Positions 9,901-18,248 of a stretch of DNA of 33,073 nt are shown here, piece by piece. The stretch lies in assembly GCA_032358255.1 (NCBI GenBank), contig JAULBX010027894.1:1-33073 (forward strand), read 5' to 3'. Source of the stretch: Heterotrichella gracilis. Lineage: Eukaryota; Sar; Xanthophyceae; Tribonematales; Xanthonemataceae. Numbering within the stretch: the first letter of the stretch is position 1; each line of letters starts with the position of its first letter. The notes beneath the pieces were generated by a model. That model worked only from the letters and a program-made list of their open reading frames with translations. It ran no database searches and was not told the DNA's origin. Both the position numbers and the translations under genes were made by a program.

Positions 9901-10627
9901 GTGGTTGCACAGCAGGATGTGCTTTCGCACGGTATTGCATGAGCAGGGTGTACGGCACAACCAGCTGCATCACCCCTTCGTAGGATGGGGGTGATGCCCT
10001 GGTCGAATGGTGCAGGTGTCATGATGTGCTGCGCCACAAAGGCAGGGCAGCCTCGCTTGAAGCCTTATTTGCAATGTTGTTCATGAAGGGGTATAAGATT
10101 CAATACCGCCATAGCATTCGGAACCCCACAGTGCCCCTGCGTAGGGTACCAATGCCTGCTGCATCACGCCACACCCACCCCACCCCGCAGGCCCCGTCGA
10201 CGACCACTCCAATGGAGCAGCCAGCGGCACCAACGCCGTGGAGCCCCCCCCACCCCGCCGCACCCCCGCGCAGCCCGCCCAAAACCCCCACAGCCCCATC
10301 CCCCACACCCACAGCCGCCTCATGGCGGATTTCCTCCGAGGGGTGGCGCCCAGCCCCACAGCCCAACACACCCCAGCGCCGCAGAAATCGGTGTCCATCG
10401 ACGAAATCCCCAGCATTTCCCCGCGCCTGCTGCGGGGATTGGCCACGCCGACCCCCGAGGGAGGGGCGGAGGAGGGGCGGGGGGTGCACCATGAGCTTGT
10501 GTTCAACCTGGGATCGCTGCTGGGGGCCGGGGACAGCTGTTTCCAGTCCCCGCTGCCTGGTGCAGCCATCCCCGCGCCGCCGCAGCTGCATGGGGGTGCG
10601 CCATTTGGGGAGCTGTTCAGGCACTAG
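6953..10627 (+). CDS. TSL-kinase-interacting protein 1 / Cramped-like nuclear protein
   Basis: Six exons join in phase: 6953-7013, 7303-7618, 8075-8210, 8667-8813, 9029-9770 and 10191-10627. They total 1839 nt, or 612 residues and a TAG stop. The family call rests on an ordered set of motifs typical of plant TSL-kinase-interacting protein 1: MQLLPGD...SGHNPFLELT (about 97-124), a MRSVVNHLHKKWG helix (about 131-143) and VGDVFDRL...FQLHYRWV (172-192). Plant members and animal Cramped are chromatin-associated and usually carry an N-terminal SANT domain. None is seen here, because the chosen ATG frame is closed by a TGA 66 nt upstream. The C-terminal half is Pro/Ala/Gln-rich and has a His/Met/Gly tract at about 314-375. 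An EIPSISPRLL segment lies near the C terminus. The exon 1 assignment rests only on phase and ATG. Exons 2-6 are firmer. Confidence 0.78.
7621..7705 (+). repeat. Exon 2 donor-edge copies interleaved with telomere-type repeats
   Basis: The exon 2 edge (CCTTTCCTGGAGCTG, then donor) is followed by two CCCTAAA heptamers. A second copy of the edge follows (about 7642-7661), then two more heptamers, then a third copy (about 7684-7705), each ending near a GGTAAA donor-like site. The period is about 42 nt. The unit is therefore exon end, donor, then CCCTAAACCCTAAA, repeated in tandem. Confidence 0.85.
8258..8304 (+). repeat. Near-identical copy of exon 3 donor edge
   Basis: This 47-nt stretch differs at a single base from 8180-8226, which is the last 31 nt of exon 3 of the Cramped-like gene plus the GTAAGC donor and following intron bases. 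CCCTAAACCCTAA lies between original and copy. Two competing 5' splice sites with almost identical context therefore exist 78 nt apart. Confidence 0.95.
9797..9812. repeat. Telomere-type heptamers at exon 5 donor
   Basis: A CCTAGGGTTTAGGG stretch starts about 26 nt after the exon 5 donor of the Cramped-like gene. It is one of the TTTAGGG/CCCTAAA patches near splice sites in this window. Confidence 0.75.
9871..9945 (+). repeat. Weak copy of exon 5 donor edge and adjoining repeat
   Basis: TGCGCCATGGTGAGCCAC resembles the exon 5 end and donor at 9761-9778 (GGCGCCAAG then GTGAGCCAC). A second local repeat, GCATGC-GCAGCAGGAT and its variant GGTTGCACAGCAGGAT, occurs at about 9821-9842 and 9898-9919. 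The match is short, so this is less certain than the other edge copies. Confidence 0.45.
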
Positions 10628-11724
10628 TTGGTTCATTGTTTTTTAAAGAAGGGGTACCCAAGCACCGGCTTATCCAATCCATTGGTGTGTGATGCCGTGC
10701 CCCTGCACGCAATCCATGGGCTTTTGGCATCTGATTGAACACCGCTACAGCAGCACATTCCTTCCTAGTTGTGGCCCTGGTGCTGCTTTCCTAGGCATCC
10801 TCAGGGCGCATGACATTGTTGTGAAAAGCATTATTGCCCCATGGACAGCGATGGGTGCAGCAACAATGTACTGATCACGTGGGACAGGGGGATGAATTAA
10901 CAGCAGCGCAATCAGGAGCTCCTCGAGGACTCTCAACACAGAGGCTCTAGGTTGTATACAATATCATGTACAATATTCTTTACACCCCTTATTTTACTCG
11001 ATAGCACTTTACTATCTGATAGCATATCTGATTTAAAAATGCCCCTGAACCGAGTGGCTGAGCAGACTGTAAACGTGAAGATTATTCAAGTGGCGCTAAG
11101 CCTTGCAGCTGCAGCACAGGCATATGCATGACAGGCCACTGGGTAGTGGCCCCAAGGCAGTGCGGTGCTGAGAGCCTGGCGTAGCTGTGTAATACAGCAA
11201 TGTCACAGCCGGATAACAATAGCAGCCAAAACGAAAGAAAAATAGGAAACGAGCGACAATTGACAAGAAAGAAAGGAACAAAAAATCCCCACAGTGTGTC
11301 ACACAGCGGCACACCACAAGCCTGCAATGTTGAAAAACACAGACAGGCCGGGCATATACTGTATTGAATCTACAAGCACGCTGCAAACAAGGTTGCAACC
11401 AAAAGAAAGTCTACAATCAACGTCAACAATAAAATAGTGCAGCAACTTCCCGGTCTTCTATGCAGGTACTACAGGTATGATACCTGCAAGCTGCCATATG
11501 GTGTCTCCATGCATGCACAGTGGCGCCCTTGAATGTGTGCACATTGCATGCATGGATCTGGTGCGCCAATGTGACCGCTAGCTGCCCATGCCCCTGTTAT
11601 TGTTTGTCTGCTGCTGCTGCTGCTGCAATAGGCATGTAGGGACTCACTGAAGTGTAAATGGTAGCAGCCAACACACTCCCGTAGTAGCCAATGCCAATCC
11701 CAGAGCTTCCAGTGCCCCCACACC
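10628..11724. other. Intergenic region between convergent genes
   Basis: This lies between the stop of the Cramped-like gene (plus) and the acidic-frame stop of the BTB gene (minus). It presumably holds both 3' untranslated regions. It is AT-richer than the exons. TGTAA-type motifs, used as polyadenylation signals in volvocalean algae, occur on the plus strand near 11065 and 11190 and on the minus strand near 10978. A CTG run lies at 11609-11626. No gene is supported. Confidence 0.5.
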
Positions 11725-13236
11725 CTAATCCTCATCATCTTCACTCTCCGAGTCTTCATCATCGTCCTCCAATGAGTCTTCATGATCGTCACTGCTATTG
11801 CTCTCCTCGACATCCTCCTCCTCCCCCTCCACATCCTCCCCCGAGCTGTCTGCGCCATCCCGCAAGCCCCACGCGCGCTCCACCGCGCATGGATGCGCTG
11901 CAGCGCCCTATTGCCTGCCCGGAAGTGGTCAACATCGTCATCCCAGTCCTCGTCATCCGAGGAATCCTGCTCAAAGGACCTGTTCCTCCTCAGCGACTCT
12001 GCAAACCCCAGGGACAGGGCGCCAGCTGGCACCAGCTCCAGCTGCGCGGCTGTGGCCCCTCGCCCGGGATGCTTGGGCAGCAGGTGCACCATGTAGCACA
12101 CGCATGCCGCCAGCAGGGGCGCGAGCTTGTACAGGTCAGCCAACACCATCCAGTGCAGGATGTTGTCCAAGGGGGTTGGCGCCCCCGGTGGGCTAGGGGC
12201 AGCAGCAGCTGCTGAACCGTAGGCGGGCCACGTGGACGGGAGGACGCTTGGGAGGCGGTGCCATTTGGACAGGTGGGTGTGCAGCAGCTTTTGCAGCGGC
12301 TTGATTTGCAGGTAGTCAGCGGCAAAGAGCAGGTTGCTGGCAGCAGTGCACAGGGAACCCTGTAGGGTACATGGAGTCAAGGTGTGTCAGTAACCTGGGC
12401 TTTAGGCTGGGCTGGTATTGGGTATGCCAGGGTTGGTGAAGACACACAGCATATGATGTACATGCATGACCTTGTTTCAATTTCTACTAGAAACTACGCA
12501 GGAATGCAACAGCTAGCAACCTCTTTTTAACAGCAGGTCCTCAGCACAGACCTAACATTGGGGTCCTGTGTCAAAAGTAGCGCAACGGCCCTACACCCTA
12601 AATAGGCGTCGAGGCGGCCCATGTTGACCTAGTGACATACTTGCATTCCATCCTCATAGGACTGTTATGCCAGGACCCAACGCTCGACAAGTTAGCAAAC
12701 TGGCTATGCCTCACGCCAGTCCCTGAGCCAAGACCCGACAAACCGGCTGACATGCCAAGCATACACTGAAACTCACCTTGCTATAGTACAGCCGGGATAT
12801 GATCTGTCCCTCATCTCTGGTCGTGAACATGTATTGCAGTGCGCACAAGAGGACGGCTTTGGTGACCCGACCGTTGCTTCTCTTGGTCATGTCCAGTTTG
12901 ATGGGCGGTTGGGCTCTAGCTGCTTCTGCTGAGCGTTTTCCCTCCATGTCAGTATTTCCTCGCCTGCCTGTGGAGCTTGGGCCCTCGCAGGACTTGGAGA
13001 TGCTGATCATCTCGCGCAGCAGGCCCGAAAAACAGGACAGGGGCATGAGCTGGAAAGACTGTGACAACGGTGTTTGCCTCACAACCTGGGTCAGGGCTGT
13101 CAACAGTCAGCTCAACGTCTGCTGACTCGGCAAGATTATCGTCCGGGTCCACTGACAGGTGCATGTCGCTTACCACCAAGGTCCTCTTTGGCAGGACAAC
13201 TGTGTCACTAGAGGTTTTGCTCCTCTTAGGTGCCAT
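11725..13236 (-). CDS. BTB/POZ-domain protein with two apparent frameshifts
   Basis: Exon 1 (13236-12777) begins MAPKRSK. It shows a BTB start (SADVELTV...VFPAHAPVL) in one frame, then continues the BTB fold (FSGLLREMISIS...VLLCALQYMF) in the next frame. The exon length is 1 mod 3 and fits one extra base in an A-run at 13028-13032. A GTGAGT donor leads to exon 2 (from 12359), with SNLLFAADYLQI typical of the BTB C-terminal half, then a BACK-like helical region. Near 11890 the frame breaks again. The unshifted frame runs on as implausible Arg/Met-rich sequence to 11469. The shifted frame gives a strongly acidic tail (SSGEDVEGEEEDVEE and on) ending DDED-stop at 11725. BTB proteins usually act as Cullin-3 substrate adaptors or transcription cofactors; the specific role here is unknown. 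Either the assembly has two indels or this is a recent pseudogene. Confidence 0.65.
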
Positions 13237-13386
13237 GACAGGCAAGCTCTTAGAGCTACTCTAACTTCCAGTCGAAACCCACTAGGGGCCCGTGCAGTAC
13301 AGACCTGTGCCTCGTTACTGACAGTAAAGGTGTGAGTCGCAGAAGAGTTGTTGAGCTTTACTATACAGTGTGCACTAAACGAAGTG

Positions 13387-13416
13387 CATGCATGTTAATG
13401 CATGCATGCATGCATG
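13387..13416. repeat. (CATG)n microsatellite
   Basis: A run of alternating CATG/TGCA units about 150-180 nt upstream of the BTB gene start. It is self-complementary and could extrude as a cruciform. Shorter runs of the same motif recur near 21080. Confidence 0.85.
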
Positions 13417-13652
13417 TGAGCCGTGGCTACGCTCCTCTTACGCTCATGCCTAGTTGGACTTTGTGATAGCCTGTCTGTGCTGCCTACTCCAGTCTGCTTG
13501 CTTTATCCAGTGGATGCCTACTCCTAGCCTAGGCAGTTCCACCCCTGTACTTGTTCCAGAGTTGCCCCCCTGCTGCCATCCGATGGCCAAAGCTGGTCAC
13601 CCATATAAGCTAGCAGGTTTGTGGGAGAAAGGAGATTAGGCCATCAAGTGCA

Positions 13653-13668
13653 ATCCTAAACCCTAAAC
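13653..13668. repeat. Interstitial telomere-type repeat
   Basis: Two CCCTAAA heptamers directly upstream of the retrotransposon remnant. The position suggests an insertion or repair junction, but that is inference. Confidence 0.8.
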
Positions 13669-13689
13669 AGGCTCAGCCCTGTGATGTGC

Positions 13690-13898
13690 CAGATTACAAG
13701 CTGTCCACCGGTGACATGGTGCGCCAGCGCACATTGGCACTGGATGGTGCCCGCCTCCCTGGATACACCCTCTAGTCCCAACTGCCCCTTGAGTCTGCAC
13801 ACACACTTCTGCCATGACCCACATCTTGTTCTCCTGTACCCGCAGCATCTGGCAGCAGCTAAGGGAAACCAAGGTGTGGTGCGTCGATGAGGGGCGGG
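13690..13898 (+). mobile_element. Degenerate non-LTR retrotransposon tail (reverse-transcriptase zinc-finger region)
   Basis: Three reading frames must be pieced together on the plus strand. They give MVRQRTLALDGARLPGY, then SPNCPL, then THILFSCTRSIWQQL. This order (basic helix with RT-x-L, Cys-Pro-Leu, then His-Ile-Leu-x-x-Cys-x5-Trp) is typical of the zf-RVT region at the C-terminal end of LINE-type reverse transcriptases. Stops and frame changes show it is dead. No polymerase core or element boundary was identified. Confidence 0.6.
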
Positions 13899-14690
13899 TA
13901 TGTGTACTCTAGACCAGTGGGTGGGACCCAACGGCAGCAGGGGCCTGGCACAAGGTACGGTGGAACCCTATACAGGGCAGTTACAACCCTGTACAGGTGA
14001 GATGACAGCCTCACCCGCTCCTATGGTAGATTCCCTACTGTACCCTCAGCCAGGATCCCGGGATGGGGTTTCCTTCATCTTGCTGCAGCTGCACAACCAG
14101 CTGGGTCAATCTGGTGGTGCTGCAGCAGCAGGAAGCCAATGAAGACAGGCAGTGGATCCTGGCCAAGGTGGGTAGATGTACCACAGGAGGGGTTGGGGCA
14201 ACAGGCACGCTATGTGGTCCACATACTGGAAATTTGAACCGATGGCCTCATGGCTTGCCCGGTACTGTTTGGCACCATCCCCGGCATGGACCGAGTAGGG
14301 TGCGGTCCACGCTGGGGATGGCGCTAAACATCATCGGTCAGGCCATGAGGCACGGGATCCCATTTTCAAGTATGTGCCATGAAGCACTCACGCGCACTGG
14401 TTGGCCAGCACATGCAACATGTTGATGTTTGGGTGCAATGGTATTGTCCCTGTTCACTACATCAGTATGGTGAGTTGACGGTCATATATTGTGCGTGCGC
14501 TGTGCACACACAACGCATAGCATTTGAGCATTGTGCACGCTTTCCAATCCGCACATTCGTCTGCCAACTGGAGCAGAGGGCACAGTCAATAAGGACCATG
14601 GAAGGGGCATGCAGCAAATTATGGGCTTGGGACATGGCTGCAGGTGAGGTGGGACTCTGTGAAGATGAGGTCATTGCAAATGTACATCGC

Positions 14691-14755
14691 ATGCCATGCT
14701 TACAGATCTGCAAGCATGGCATCTGCAAGCATGGGTAGATCTGCCATGCTTGCAG
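14691..14755. repeat. Two adjacent, related palindromes
   Basis: 14691-14722 is a near-perfect 32-nt palindrome centred on AGATCT with arms ATGCCATGCTT / AAGCATGGCAT. Immediately after it, 14723-14755 forms a second one with arms CTGCAAGCATGG / CCATGCTTGCAG. The arms of the two are related, so alternative foldings (two hairpins or one three-arm structure) are possible. No gene is nearby, so a transposon terminus or a structured origin is possible but unproven. Confidence 0.7.
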
Positions 14756-15252
14756 TCATTCAAGTTGACATGGAGCACAACAATCCATGCAAGTCCTAAT
14801 GACAGGTCAGATGCAAGTCCTAGTGACATGTTGCTAAATGCATTTACCTACATCTCCAAAATGTGCCGGTAGGGGTTTTGTCTTTCAATGGCAATGCTAG
14901 ATGGAATGCATGCCAATGGCAATATCTATGTTGCTACCACCTCAACTGCCATCGTGGGTTTCAATCTGTTCAGCAAATCAATCCTAATACTTTACGTTTT
15001 CCTATTCGAATAGGATCCTAACCAAGTGCTACAATTTGTGCGACTGCTACAACATGTCTACTGCTATAATTCTGTGCCATCAGATGGCCAACTCAATGCA
15101 TGCTGCCACCTTGCAGGGTCTTTCCAATCCGGCCAGCATTGGCAAATCCTTGCGGTCAAACTACCTGGGCCTGTTTGCGCAACCGCTCCTGCTACCAGCT
15201 CACTACATACAGCTATAGGAAACGCTTTCACGCCAAACACTGGCTTGCGCCA

Positions 15253-15401
15253 TCACTCCTGCTCACTGGCAGCGCTCATCCCCAGCTCAATCCCCAGCTC
15301 ATCCTCAGCAAAGTCCATCCCCAGCACTTTTCCAAAGCTCGTCCAGAAATCGCCCCCCAGCACATCCCCTGCACATCCCTCTAGCCAATCTCGCCCTGGG
15401 C
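15253..15401 (-). other. Possible out-of-frame C-terminal extension of the upstream paralogue
   Basis: Just past the TGA of the 15402-16946 gene, a different frame reads on with a strongly protein-like acidic sequence (GGDFWTSFGKVLGM..., ending AASEQE-stop). The frame is open from 15459. Joining it to the gene would need either a one-base change between about 15450 and 15405, or splicing from the GTGAGC donor that overlaps the TGA. Only a very short intron acceptor is visible, so I did not include it in the CDS. Confidence 0.4.
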
Positions 15402-16946
15402 TCACCAGTCCTGGCGCTGCGCGCTGCCTGTGATCCACCCAGCAACTTGGCGCAGCCATGTGGTGCGACCCGCAGACCTGCTGCGCGGCACCACCAGCTC
15501 TGCAGCAGCCTCCATGTTGATGAGCTCCATGTCTTCACTCAGGATGACCTCCCTCGGCCTGGTGAGACATGTCAGCATGTTATTGAGCCATTACATTTTT
15601 TTCGCAATATATTGCCCTTTTTTTATAAATGCCACATACTGCATTCTGTAGCAAAGTCAATGCGTCGCAACATTCACTTTGTTTATAATTCAATCCAATT
15701 CTGCAGTGTTGGTCCATCCAAGGCAAATCAGCAAATCTTGGGGCATAATGACCTGCTTGGTGAGCATATGTTGGTGCACCTACCCACCTGCTGAGCCAGG
15801 GGGTGGCGCGCCCGGCTCGGATGGCTCGTGCGTGCATCCAGCCGCCTTGTTCTGCCTCATCCAGGTCTAGCGTGCTGGCTTCCACATGGCCATCTCCCTG
15901 CGCTGAGGATGCGCGGATGTTGATCCAGCAGCTGGCTGGGTCGCCTTGGGAGCCCTTGTCGTCCCCGGGGCACTGCGGAGGGCTGGGCTTCAAGCAGGGG
16001 CGTGTGAGGGGCTGCTTGGCGCGAGCTGGCGGGCTGCCAACAGTGGTTGCCACGGTTGGGGGTGGGAGGGGGTGGTGCTGCTGTGTGAATGCGGGTGGGG
16101 GTGGTGGAGGGCAGGCCCTGGCAGGGAGCGTGTTGGCTGGATATGTGGTGGAGCCTGGTGGCGGTGCTGATGTTTGGAAGGTGTGCAGCTTCTGGTGCGG
16201 GAAGGCACTTGTTGGTGCGGAAGTCTGTGGTGCGTGGTGTGAGGAAGAACGTCCAGCGGCTATTTTGGGACTAGTGTTGCCTTGCGTCTGGTGGTGGTAG
16301 CTGAAAGAGTTGTTGTGATCTTCAAGTTGCTCGGCAAAGTGGACCTTTTTGGACTTTGACAGTAGAGGCAGCTGTTTATGGCTGGCAGGCTTGAATCCAA
16401 CAGCAGAAGCTGCCTGGGACGTCGTGTTACCGCCTGCAGACAACGGTTCAGGAATTAGAAGTCACAAGTTATGACGCAAACACGTAGAAAAGGACTTTGA
16501 CCAGTCTATTGCTCAGTGGCAAACTGTTAGTAAACCATGTCGAGCTTCATCTCACCTTTGACTGGTGTGCTGGCCTCAGGCATGCCAGTGCGCAGTGCTT
16601 TTCCCAAGTGTGATGGATCGTATGGATGCCTGTCCATGCCAACTGCTTTGTTGGTAGTATTCTGATGTCCAGGCGTCACGTTTCTGAGTTTGTTGGATCC
16701 TGCAAACGTGACACAAAGCAGAGGGTTAGCTAAGGACATGTTTAGGGTGGGAAGGGTCATGACTGGGAACCACATGCACTTGCAGCAGGAGCCCTGACAA
16801 CCAAACACTGGAGGTATCAATATATCACCTTTCTCTTCCTCAGTCCTTTGTTTCAGATGAGGTGGCAGGGACGGCACATCGTCGTGTATGGTGATGACTG
16901 TGTCTTGCCCTGGCTCTGCCAGAAACAGGGGTCTGGGACGATCCAT
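15402..16946 (-). CDS. Putative PP1-docking protein, paralogue 1
   Basis: Four exons join in phase: 16946-16829, 16699-16556, 16433-15788 and 15558-15402. They encode 354 residues. Exon 1 starts MDRPRPLF and ends with SLPPHLKQRTEEEKG. Exon 3 opens with GGNTTSQAASAV and carries SKSKKVHFAEQLED, in which KVHF (117-120) fits the protein phosphatase 1 RVxF docking pattern ((R/K)-(V/I)-x-F) preceded by basic residues. The rest is Pro/Ala/His-rich and probably disordered, with RPCLKPSPP near the middle. It is clearly related to the gene at 18249-20916: 18 of 39 residues are identical without gaps around the docking block, exon 1 ends in the same phase and PPHL(K/R)Q is shared. No enzymatic domain was seen. 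Binding of PP1 is inferred from the motif only. The C terminus is uncertain because the stop overlaps a GTGAGC donor. Confidence 0.68.
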
Positions 16947-18248
16947 CGTCTAGGCGCTGCAGACGTTCAAGCAAGGTCAAATATATACTACAGAGAGATT
17001 AACTTTGCCGTGCGTAATTTTACATAACCACTGAATACAACGCCTGCAGGATAGTTTGTGCACCGTCCAGGTGCATCGCTAGACGACCAAGGCATGTGTG
17101 AGGCAAATCACATGCCGTGGCACGGTGAAGCTAGCGGCGAAGCTATTATCAACAGTAGAGCAAAGGCTTTTTGTACCTAGTTTTAAACTGCTTGCACGAG
17201 GAAGGATTTCAGGCGAACAGCAAACCGTGAACATCACATTGTGTAGACAGTTTCAAACCCCAGGCGTACTTACTTTATTCCCGCAAACTCTCCGTCTCAG
17301 TCTGTATCACGATACACGCCGATGGTGGAAGGTTGACGCGCGTAAGAATACCTTACCATCACCTCAATCTTAGCTTTAAACAAGTGGTTTGCATGCTGTC
17401 CAGCTGCAATGTAAACTACGTCTTTTTGTTTTATATTCATTTTTCCTGCATAATAAACCTTCTAAAACTTTTGTTGCTGTGCAAAGTGCCACGCTACTGT
17501 GGGCACAACCAGCAGCGTTCCAATCTGTTGTAGCATTTATTATCGTATGTAGATTGCAGTCATGTGGGACTTACCCTGGATCCGCGCATGGGCCAGTCAG
17601 AAACCCTAAACCCTAAACAGCTTTCCCAACCGCATTCAATAGGTGTCCAAATGCGCCGCGCACATGTGTGTTGCTTACAATGTTGTGTCATCAATATACC
17701 GCATGCTCACATGTAACCTGGTAATGCCTGTGAACACATAACCATTTCCTTGCCCTAAAAGCGTGTGGAGTCCTTGCAACAAGCCAAGGCAGTCATGCTT
17801 GAGCGTAGCAAACCAGTTCCTAATCCAGCATAAAGTTACATGCTTTGTCAAGTTGGTGCCGCCTGCTTTGCCAGCTGTACAAGAAATGCATTCCAACGTA
17901 ATTACGGTCACTGCAAATTTTGAATTGTGTTCACTTTGAACTCTTCTGACCCCGTCTATGAACCCAACCAACCCACCATCAGCATTTGCTGACTTTTACC
18001 CGTGTCCAATCAAGTCCATCATGGCTGCTGACCATAGAAAATGGTCCATATACCATATCCATGCCAGCAGAGTGATGCGTTCATTGCGCATATTGCACAG
18101 CTGCCGCTGCCTGCAGGTTTCCTAAACCCTAAACCCTCAATTGTCCACACTGTCTGCATCACCTGCAATTTCCTGCCGCCAACATCAACCCTACGGCAGG
18201 TACCACATTGATGGATCCAGTGCTGCTTTGGCCAGCCGCTGAGGCCAC
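16947..18248. other. Intergenic region between the tandem paralogues
   Basis: It contains the promoter side of paralogue 1 and the 3' side of paralogue 2. Telomere-type CCCTAAA pairs occur at about 17601-17618 and 18121-18138. A minus-strand open frame at 17675-17971 ends with MRYIDDTTL. YIDD resembles a reverse-transcriptase active-site box, but the flanking residues do not support the family. No gene is supported. Confidence 0.45.
16981..16987 (-). promoter_or_regulatory. TATA-like element of paralogue 1
   Basis: TATATAT on the minus strand lies 35 nt upstream of the ATG at 16946. The paralogue at 18249-20916 has a similar ATATAT at 20977-20982, 61 nt upstream of its ATG. The spacing leaves only a short leader for paralogue 1, so this is tentative. 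Confidence 0.35.

Larger units (their letters stand above)
13237..15252. other. Intergenic region with repeat debris
   Basis: No intact gene was found. It holds a CATG/TGCA microsatellite, telomere-type heptamers at about 13653-13668, a decayed retrotransposon tail, paired palindromes near 14.7 kb and a short direct repeat (ATGCAAGTCCTA) at about 14787 and 14811. An open frame at 14063-14425 has no recognisable motif. Confidence 0.5.

Noticed and set aside
11469..11724. Arg/Met-rich C-terminal extension of the BTB open frame
   Set aside because: The shifted frame gives a coherent acidic tail with a stop at 11725. The Arg/Met-rich reading is what an acidic GAG/GAT stretch looks like out of frame.
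12949..13020. Unshifted continuation of BTB exon 1 (FFGPAARDDQHL)
   Set aside because: It abandons the BTB pattern at once, whereas the other frame continues it and reaches the phase 0 donor.
17675..17971. Possible reverse-transcriptase fragment (MRYIDDTTL)
   Set aside because: Only the four-residue YIDD matches. The upstream residues lack other polymerase motifs and no second motif supports it.
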